Positions 10,040 through 16,772 of a stretch of 42,216 nucleotides of DNA are shown one piece after another. Source of the DNA: Gracilaria domingensis. Lineage: Eukaryota > Rhodophyta > Florideophyceae > Gracilariales > Gracilariaceae. The notes under the pieces were generated by a model. The model had not been told where the DNA came from, made no database searches, and saw nothing but the letters and a program-made list of their open reading frames with translations. The first letter of the stretch is position 1. Each line of letters begins with the position of its first letter. A program made the translations under genes and the position numbers. The stretch is taken from positions 27,376 through 69,591 of the forward strand of contig VCMS01000393.1 in assembly GCA_022539475.1 (NCBI GenBank). The letters run 5' to 3'.

Positions 10040-11072
10040 CTTTCGATGGTCAAAACGAGAAAAATGCAGATACGCTACGCAAGGCCGTGTAGAAGCGCAA
10101 ATGGTCGAGTTCTAGGTTGGAAGAAAGAAATCAAGCGTTCGTTATGTATATCTACTACCTTTTCCCTCCATCAACGGCTACACGTCCACGATACGTAACT
10201 TGAAAGTGAGTTTGTTCTGCTTTCAATGTCGGTTCAAGGCAACACGGAAGTCAAAATCGTGTTCACCGCGTTTTGTACAACCTTACTCTTGGCACGCGAG
10301 AGTTGGATTTCATTGAATCACCTTCACTTCAAATCAACGTTATTTCTTGTTCGAACTAAAGAATTCTTAACTGAAAGAGACATTGGAAGAGGGCAATCCC
10401 CCCTTCTGATCAGGAGCTTGACAGGCTACCGGCGAGAGACAAATGTATTTTTGGATTTCCCACGAGAATGGCGTCCATTCGGAATGTGACAGAACAGGAA
10501 CTGTCCACAGCCTTGTTGTCGTCAACCCGTTTGTCGGCAAGCAGAAAATCACGAGGCTACATACCCGGTTTAGATTTGATGGCGGTAGCCGTTGGGAGAG
10601 CATATGACATTGTTCGTGTTCAGGGCAGGTGAAAACACATTCCACAAATGTAATTTCGTCGCTCTGAGAACGTGTCTCATCGGGGAGGCATTTCGTGGAA
10701 TTGTTGTGGTACATTTGTATGATGTGAAGTGAAAAGAATCTCCCAAGAGAAAGCTTGGAGCAGTTTTTGTGATGGTCGTTCATATCTCGAAGTCATTGAC
10801 CGGTTAGGTGAAGCTGAAACAAGGTAATTCCTATGAAGCACTCCTCACGAAGGTACCAAAGGTAACTGTCCGGGAATCTCGTATCTTCATAGGGGTGGCC
10901 GGCTATGCCCAGAGTTGGAACTCTAGAAAACAGCATTCGCATCCAATGACATAGGCCTGAGCGCCATAATGTTACAGAGTTTACTCAATGGGCTTAAAAG
11001 CACTGTCATGATCCGCCGTGATCTTGCTATCTTTGTCTGTCATTCTGGTGCAGCCATTTTCGCGAATGAGCT
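10040..11072. other. Gene-free interval
   Basis: Only short, unconvincing frames (138 codons at 10367-10783 on the - strand, 87 codons at 10226-10489 on the + strand) with no domain, repeat or partner. It holds the 5' flanks of the divergent genes on each side. Confidence 0.5.
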
Positions 11073-11684
11073 ATGTTCACCTTCCCATTAGTATGCCTCC
11101 TCATTGCCACTGCCACGTGCCAGATACAGCAGCGACCTTCTTCCCCTACGCGGCGAATCGAAAGAAGCTTCAATGGTTCTCTGCTTAATCTGGATGCTTG
11201 TCTCACGTCAGACCAGTGCATGACACCCCGTCATTGCATTTCACTACTTTCCAAAAATGAACGGGTCTGCACTGGATTCAATATGTGCTTTTGTTATGCC
11301 AAATTGCGATGCTCAGTTGACGATGAACGCAATTCTCCGTGTGCACCGGACGAAATCTGCTACAGAGGCCTATGTGAAAGCGCCAAGATACATAGCTCGT
11401 CGACGCTCGAACAAGAGGAAGAGATCGTTCCAGGTCTGGCGAACGAACGATGCTCAAGTAATGACGATTGCCAACCTGGATCGGAATGCGTGCTGGTGGT
11501 GGGTAAAGGTTTGAGATTGAAATGTCCAGAAACGGCTCCAGCAGGCAGTTGTCTCTGCTTCTCAGCCAACGCGATTTGTCTCTCATCGTCTCAATGTCAT
11601 CCGCAAGAATTCTGCCATCGCGCACTTGGAGCCGAACGAGCGGCGTGCATATCAAAGCGCGGCTTTCAACTGTTTGAGCCATAG
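11073..11684 (+). CDS. Secreted cysteine-rich protein, first part (signal peptide and repeats 1-2) up to an in-frame TAG
   Basis: 203 residues from ATG 11073. Residues 1-16 (MFTFPLVCLLIATATC) are a signal peptide, so the product is secreted or wall-bound. Two repeats of about 75 residues follow, each with the pattern C-x4-C-x5-C ... C-x(5-8)-C-x-C-x(5-6)-C ... C-x5-C ... C (CLTSDQCMTPRHC..., CSSNDDCQPGSEC...). The frame ends in TAG at 11682-11684, but the reading frame after it continues without a break for 333 codons with two more of the same repeats. This is therefore either the short form of a readthrough protein or the front half of a gene with one nonsense mutation. The ligand is unknown; such disulfide modules usually bind extracellular proteins or sugars. 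Confidence 0.68.
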   Translation: MFTFPLVCLLIATATCQIQQRPSSPTRRIERSFNGSLLNLDACLTSDQCMTPRHCISLLSKNERVCTGFNMCFCYAKLRCSVDDERNSPCAPDEICYRGLCESAKIHSSSTLEQEEEIVPGLANERCSSNDDCQPGSECVLVVGKGLRLKCPETAPAGSCLCFSANAICLSSSQCHPQEFCHRALGAERAACISKRGFQLFEP

Positions 11685-12683
11685 GCCTCCCTTCCACCAG
11701 ACTCCGAGCGCAATGGAACTCTAGTCAACTTCGAGAGCTGCAATAGCACGCTGGACTGCGCGCCGCCCCGAGAATGCATCCGCGCGGGAGACGAAGCAGG
11801 GACGAATGTGGTGTGCGATGAACCGCACCCCCACTGCGGGTGCCAAAAACAGCTAGGCTCCTGCCACATCAACGCGTTCTGTGATCGCGGCGAAACGTGC
11901 GTGTTTCTCGACGGGTTTATAAGCACGTTCTGCAAGGCGTCCACGTTGGTCGAGCAGCACGATCCGTCCAAGGCGGGGACGAGACTGGGGCTGGAGCGGT
12001 GCGAGCACACCTGGGAGTGTGCGGCGCCTCGACGCTGCGCAAGATTCTTTGACGGCGGGCTTTTCGACGAGTGTAAAGGCGCGGCGGATTGCTTCTGTCT
12101 GGATACGGAGTATCGATGCTTCAGGGACGATGAATGTCATGTCGACGAACGGTGTGTGCGGTTCGAGGGCGTCTCGGCATGCGTGGCGAAGACGGTGATT
12201 GAATCGGACAGCATGCCGGAGCGAAGCGGCGTGGCGCCGAGCGACGACGCCGAAAGCGGCGACGAGACGCAGCTGAAACCTTCTGCAAAACCGCTCGACA
12301 TCGGAGCAGAGCCCACGGCGGCGCTGTCGGACGAAGGCGGCGAGGGCAGCGGCGCGTGCGTGGCGGCGCATCACCTGCGCCACCTGCGCGCCGAGCAGCT
12401 GCTGTACGGCGGCCATCGGCGCGCGACGGTGCTGTGCGACGCGCTGGGCAACTGCGCGACGCGCGGGCACATGCTGGTGGTCGGCGGGCGCGCCATGTCG
12501 ATGGCGACGCGCTGCGCGCAGGTGCGCTGCCGGCGGCGCGTGATGTGGGTCAACAGCCCGCGCTACGTGCCGCGGCTGCGCGTGCGCGGCCGCGGCGGGC
12601 TGCGCTGGACGCCGTTCGCTGCGCGCTTCGGCAGCGCCGCCGAGGAGCGGCTGCTGGCCGCATTGCTGGCGCTTGGTCTCTAA
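11685..12683 (+). CDS. Continuation of the cysteine-rich gene after TAG (repeats 3-4 and a GC-rich C-terminal domain)
   Basis: 332 residues in the same frame, with no ATG near its beginning (first possible starts are GTG codons), so it is not an independent gene. Repeat 3 (CNSTLDCAPPREC...CGC...) and repeat 4 (CEHTWECAAPRRC...CFC...) keep the 10-cysteine spacing of repeats 1-2. An acidic Ser/Glu/Asp linker follows at about 12200-12340, then a roughly 110-residue domain with HHLRHLRAEQLL, ATVLCDALGNCATRGHM and MWVNSPRYVPRLRVRG. From about 12330 the codons become almost wholly G/C in third position, unlike the repeats. I do not recognise that domain. Confidence 0.6.
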   Translation, partial: ASLPPDSERNGTLVNFESCNSTLDCAPPRECIRAGDEAGTNVVCDEPHPHCGCQKQLGSCHINAFCDRGETCVFLDGFISTFCKASTLVEQHDPSKAGTRLGLERCEHTWECAAPRRCARFFDGGLFDECKGAADCFCLDTEYRCFRDDECHVDERCVRFEGVSACVAKTVIESDSMPERSGVAPSDDAESGDETQLKPSAKPLDIGAEPTAALSDEGGEGSGACVAAHHLRHLRAEQLLYGGHRRATVLCDALGNCATRGHMLVVGGRAMSMATRCAQVRCRRRVMWVNSPRYVPRLRVRGRGGLRWTPFAARFGSAAEERLLAALLALGL

Positions 12684-13492
12684 CCGTTGCGCATGCTAAA
12701 ATTTGAAAAAATGTTCATTTTTTTAAAAATCAGTAATACTGTCTACATACCGTTTATACAAAAACTAAAATCTGTTGTTGTCTGTAGAAGAACACAGTTT
12801 CTCGTGAGCCCCAATCAGTGCTCAAGATGATGAAAATCACGTGAACGCATAAGAAAGGGTTAATGCAAAGAGTGCATCAAAGCACCAAGTCGTTTGCAAG
12901 CTGACGTCCCACGTGATGATCCAGGGCATTCCACCTCTCATCCCTTGCTGCCTAGCTGTCGTACTAAAACACGCCACCGCCGTGCGATCCGTTCTGGCCT
13001 CCAAATATGTATCGCCTGGCCGCGTCAAGTGTCGCGCCCACGTCGCCGCACCAAAACCCGTAGACGTCCGGTACCCGCCGCCCGAAAGGGTTGTTGGACG
13101 CCGTTGTGCTGCCTTGCCCGCCTTCTCTGTAGTGCAAAGCTCATTTATGAGGTATTTCGTCGGACTTAGTAATAATTCCTGGTCACGAGTTTGCCTGGTA
13201 CACACCAGTATATGACGAACATTTACTATTGGTTGCCATTGAGAAGGTTTGAACAAGTGCGACACGCTAGAGCTGATTCGACAATACTAACTACACGTAG
13301 GCGTTTGCAACAATTATTGAGATATTTAGTTATTATTGTTTATTAAATTTAGTGAAAGCACTACTTAGTGCGAGGGCATCGCCGCCGCCGCAACAGTAAA
13401 GTTCGTCAACCAGGGTGATACTAACTCAAGGATCTTGTCTCTAGCCACTCTCGCGTTCGGCGGTGCACAACTCCTTATCGAAGGGATTTTCC
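12684..13492. other. Gene-free interval, AT-rich at both ends
   Basis: 12700-12780 and 13300-13360 are AT-rich. A 142-codon frame at 12837-13265 (-) starts at GTG and has no recognisable feature. The last 120 bp before 13493 are open on the - strand (ending MPSH at 13365) but run straight into the LTR, so they could be a truncated host exon. Confidence 0.4.
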
Positions 13493-13564
13493 TGTAGAGC
13501 AACGCATTTTGCGTGGTTATCAGGATGATGCGCCTCATATACTCAGGAGAGTGATACGAGGATG
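13493..13564 (+). repeat. 5' LTR of element 2, first 72 bp
   Basis: TGTAGAGCAACGCATTTTGC... matches 36247-36318 with two substitutions. It ends in GGATG where element 1 inserted; the LTR resumes after the second GGATG at 25334-25338. Confidence 0.9.
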
Positions 13565-14412
13565 TGTGGTGCAAAACCCCTTGACGGGAAAACAGCAAAC
13601 CGCGTCGCGGACGAGCACCTCAGGGTGTTCAGGCCCTGCTCCCTGTGAAGGGCAGTCGAGCGGCAGAAACCTCCGATAGAGCCAATACGAGCCGGGTGTA
13701 AATCCGGGTGGCCCCGATCTGGGCGTGCAGTCGGGGTAGAATCGGCGTAGGTATCCGGATGGTTCCGGCGAGCCACAGCGAGTGGGGGTATCCAGCCCAA
13801 CGGTATGGGACGACAAAAGATCAACAAACGAGCCGCACTGCGGAGCACTGACTCGTAATGAGCGGGAAAACTCCCGAGACAAATAAGGCAAACCTACAAT
13901 GTAGGGCAGAGTAGCGAAAGCCGTAAGACGGAAATGAAAACAATAAAATAGATAAGAAAAGTGCCGTGACGACGGATTAGTACTCCTCGGGGACGGAGGT
14001 TGGTTGATCAGCCCGGAATTGCGGCGGTATTCCCCAGGATGGGGCTGGTGACCGTGCGCAAGCGGCAAGAAGATCAGAGCCAAAGGCCTCGTTGAGGTTT
14101 ACTTCCCGTACAGTGGCGGCAAGTGCCGCCACTTATATACGGCACTTGAAAATATCAATTAAAATATCTAACTATCCGGCGCTGCCGGCCAATACACTAC
14201 AGGTGTGCCCCCGTGGCATGCTTGCCACGGGGCCCGCGCGATCGGGCCAACTTGGCACACGTGTGCAGAAATACTACCCTTCCTAGGCATACCCCAAAAT
14301 AGGGGCACTACCCCAGTAGCCTCTCATAACCTGAGGTGTCGCAGCCGGTAACGGATCAACAAACTATGAAAAGCACCTCGGTGCATCCCCACAAAGGGCG
14401 TTTTGCTCTACA
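13565..14412 (-). repeat. 3' LTR of element 1
   Basis: Begins TGTGGTGCAAAAC and ends GTTTTGCTCTACA, an imperfect terminal inverted repeat. It carries strong inverted repeats: 10-bp arms at 14112-14133, 10-bp arms CCCCGTGGCA/TGCCACGGGG at 14209-14232 and 6-bp arms GGCCCG/CGGGCC at 14231-14248. As the LTR next to the start of ORF X, it is the likely promoter for that antisense gene. Confidence 0.92.
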
Positions 14413-14425
14413 TCTCCCCCTTCTC
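14413..14425 (-). promoter_or_regulatory. Terminal polypurine tract of element 1
   Basis: On the - strand GAGAAGGGGGAGA directly abuts the 3' LTR, where plus-strand DNA synthesis is primed in LTR elements. The same tract recurs at 16392-16404. Confidence 0.8.
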
Positions 14426-14465
14426 AGGCTGAGACACCGACTCCGTCGGCTCGATACGCCTCGCG

Positions 14466-16265
14466 ATGGAGGGATATAAGGAAGTCTCCCAAGACGGGTC
14501 TGCCGAGAACTGTTCGGAGCCACCAACACCTCCGGTGTCAGTAGCGAACCTCGTCATCTCGAGCCCTTCCGCGATGTCCAACGCACCGAACGGCCCTCCG
14601 TCCTCGACGGCACGCATGCAAGTGTCGAACCCGCCGTTCCGGTCTGTACCTCTCCCGCAGTCGGCGGCTGCCTCCCAGCCGGGTTCTTCCGGACAAGATC
14701 ACGCTCCAGCTCAGGCTGGTCCCGCGCCCGTGTGGGATTGGTTCAACGCCGAGATGCCAGCTACGCTGGGTGGATGGCCTACCGCAGGCGCCTTACGCAT
14801 CCGGGATCCGCACCGGCACAGTTTCCTTTTTGCCCAGGCCCCCTGGTTTGACGCCGAAGCCGTTCGGGATACAGAGCTCGTCGACTCGTACGCTGTCGAC
14901 GGTCAACTCCCTGGTGGGCTTCCTACTGACGTTACCCGTTCATGGGACTGGATCGACCGCGTTGCGGTTATACCGAGCTGCCTGTTTGTAGGTCGAAACG
15001 AGACGAGACAATTCGCTCGCAATGAGATGGCCCGCATTGGGTACGCGCGACACTTCCGAGCTCCGAACGAACATCCGGTGCCGGCACAGTACCAGTACGA
15101 TGTGGCACGTTACCGAACTTTCGGCGAGGTCGGCTACGGCGACCACCTAGCCAACGCGTTGGACGAAATTGACAGATATTCGGATACCGTTCAGCCGCAG
15201 CAGGAGTTGATCCTGTGGGCGCGGCCGATCCTTCGCGCCGAGTTCCGGTTCCTTCGCCGTCCTGGACGGTCTCAATTTCATGAAGGCCTCCGATTCGAGA
15301 GGAAATGGCGTTCCCGCTTCGGGGTACTGGTGCCGTACCAGTGCACGGAGGTGGAACGCATTGCGCGTCACTCCCATACTGGGCGATACCTGCCGCTGCC
15401 GTCATTCTGGCCTGCGGTCGAAGTCCCACGAGGGTGTCACGTAGAGCTACCGCTCTGCCTAACTTACATAGGCTCGTACTTCATGAACGATCCGCCTCGC
15501 GGCCTGTGGAGCATCCTGGCAACAGAATGGACCGTCCGCGTTGCGGCTTTCCTCCTCATCGAGGCATATGATTCGTACCGAGTTTGGTTCATCCCGGAAC
15601 TCATCCGGCAAGCGATCCGAGCGTTGGATCTCTCCGAAGTGCTCGGCTCGGTTCACAATGCGCGCGAAGCCACCGCGTTGGTGGACGTCATTGACCAGAT
15701 TGACTGGAATGAGGTGCCTGCTAGTCAGGTTTCCGACGGAGTCCGCCGGCAGTCGGACCGTTCTCCCGGACGGAACGTCAACGCCGGCGACTTCGTATAC
15801 TTTGACCCGTGTATTTGGGAGGTAATTGGCCCCGCTGAGGCGGCTGGTCGCCGCCGAGAGGAGCGATATATCCCGGAAGGGCACCCGCGTGGGTTCGTAT
15901 ACGTCGACGATGACGGTGATGACCCTGCAGAGGGAGGAAGTCCCATGGATGAGGCGAGCCCAGTGGGGGTTGCCTCGGAGCCCGACGCTACGGGAGATGA
16001 CGACGAAGTCGTGATCGTTGACCCACCCGCTGTAGCGGCTCCCGCTCCGACCGGCCCGTGGGCTCAGGATGTAGCATCCGCCGTGGGCGGCAGTTCTTCT
16101 CTCACTGCGCGAGCGGCGGTCATTCGCGACTTCCTTCGAGGCGTGGGAGTGGCCGTTCCCGATACGGTGACCGACGAGTCGGAGTTGCAAGCAATAGCGG
16201 CACAGCGCTTCTCCGGGGCTCCCGGTAGTGGGGGCACCCCAGGTGCTGGGCCGTCCGGCGCGTAA
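14466..16265 (+). CDS. ORF X of element 1: conserved antisense accessory protein
   Basis: 599 residues from ATG 14466, 53 nt inside the 3' LTR, transcribed against gag-pol. The N-terminal 95 residues are Pro/Ser-rich. The core (about 100-460) aligns over its length with ORF X of element 2: LRIRDPHRHSFLFAQAPWF against LAVRDPLRDGFVFSRAPWF, PGGLP, YRTFGEV, PILRAEFR, FERK.RSR, LPLCLTYIGS, RVAAFLL.EAYD.YRVW, RSPGR. A variable acidic linker and a conserved Gly/Ser/Pro end follow. There is no signal peptide, membrane span, zinc knuckle or envelope-like feature, so it is probably cytoplasmic or nuclear. Its position suggests expression from the 3' LTR read backwards. Antisense extra genes are known in some plant Ty3 elements (such as Grande), but I see no evident homology to them. 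Function unknown. Confidence 0.85.
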   Translation: MEGYKEVSQDGSAENCSEPPTPPVSVANLVISSPSAMSNAPNGPPSSTARMQVSNPPFRSVPLPQSAAASQPGSSGQDHAPAQAGPAPVWDWFNAEMPATLGGWPTAGALRIRDPHRHSFLFAQAPWFDAEAVRDTELVDSYAVDGQLPGGLPTDVTRSWDWIDRVAVIPSCLFVGRNETRQFARNEMARIGYARHFRAPNEHPVPAQYQYDVARYRTFGEVGYGDHLANALDEIDRYSDTVQPQQELILWARPILRAEFRFLRRPGRSQFHEGLRFERKWRSRFGVLVPYQCTEVERIARHSHTGRYLPLPSFWPAVEVPRGCHVELPLCLTYIGSYFMNDPPRGLWSILATEWTVRVAAFLLIEAYDSYRVWFIPELIRQAIRALDLSEVLGSVHNAREATALVDVIDQIDWNEVPASQVSDGVRRQSDRSPGRNVNAGDFVYFDPCIWEVIGPAEAAGRRREERYIPEGHPRGFVYVDDDGDDPAEGGSPMDEASPVGVASEPDATGDDDEVVIVDPPAVAAPAPTGPWAQDVASAVGGSSSLTARAAVIRDFLRGVGVAVPDTVTDESELQAIAAQRFSGAPGSGGTPGAGPSGA

Positions 16266-16354
16266 TTCCCCGGCTCGCGATCCCCTACGGGCTACGGTAG
16301 TCCGCGATAGACCCCGATGATGAGGGGCGACTCAATAGTTAGAGGTAAACTTCT

Positions 16355-16367
16355 CCAGCCGTGCTGG
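16355..16367. repeat. Palindrome CCAGC-CGT-GCTGG at the 3' ends of pol and ORF X
   Basis: Sits between the convergent genes. Element 2 has the near-identical CCAGCCCTGCTGG at 34296-34308 in the same relative place, although the flanking sequence has diverged. It may be a terminator or RNA-processing hairpin readable on both strands. Confidence 0.45.
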
Positions 16368-16391
16368 CTTGGCTCAAACTCTTCGTCTTGC

Positions 16392-16406
16392 TCTCCCCCT
16401 TCTCAG
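16392..16406 (-). promoter_or_regulatory. Second copy of the polypurine tract in element 1
   Basis: TCTCCCCCTTCTCAG here is identical over 15 nt to 14413-14427 beside the LTR. The two copies bracket ORF X. Confidence 0.6.
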
Positions 16407-16463
16407 TGGGCAATACCTCGTTTGAGGCTGTTGCGAATGGCCCACAAGAGAGGGGTAACTTTT

Positions 16464-16747
16464 CCGCACAAGCGGCTGTAGCGATAAAACTTCTTAGTCT
16501 TCCTTCCAGTGTCCTGGCTTCTTCTCCTTCTTCTTACGCTTCTTTCTTCTTTATCTTCTTCTCCACTGTAAGTGGCTTCCGCATTTCGCGGCATGTTTGT
16601 TCAGCAAAAAGCTGTCCGCTTAGAGCGGCCTGGTCCGCCTGAGGCGGCTGAGTGATCTCAGTTAACTTAGTTGCACCCGCTTGACGCGGCATATTCTTGC
16701 GTAATGCAATACTGTCCGCATGAGGCGGCATATTCCGTTCGAGACGG
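16464..16747. repeat. Array of eight 12-13 nt hairpins of the form CCGC-N(3-5)-GCGG
   Basis: Units start at 16464, 16563, 16579, 16616, 16635, 16677, 16716 and 16735; seven of the eight are 13 nt long. Stems vary with compensating changes: CCACT/AGTGG, CCGCT/AGCGG, CCGCC/GGCGG, CCGTT/GACGG and plain CCGC/GCGG. The array lies just after the pol stop codon, in the 3' untranslated part of the gag-pol RNA. Confidence 0.6.
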
Positions 16748-16772
16748 CTGCGCTCAATAGGAACGTGGGTGG

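Noticed and set aside
10367..10783. 138-codon frame with several Cys on the - strand
   Set aside because: No signal peptide, domain, repeat or paralogue; length is within chance for this composition.
11685..12683. Second half of the Cys-rich gene as an independent gene
   Set aside because: No ATG near its beginning, no signal peptide, and its frame continues that of the upstream half.
12837..13265. 142-codon frame on the - strand
   Set aside because: Starts at GTG, no features, low-complexity flanks; not supported as a eukaryotic gene.
15459..16190. 243-codon frame on the - strand inside ORF X
   Set aside because: Shadow of ORF X in another frame; no conserved counterpart in element 2, starts and ends vary.
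14466..16265. ORF X as a retroviral envelope gene
   Set aside because: Wrong orientation for env, no signal peptide, no membrane span, no Cys-rich ectodomain.
16464..16747. Hairpin array as a CRISPR array
   Set aside because: Repeats are 12-13 nt with uneven spacing and no long identical repeat, in a eukaryotic retroelement.
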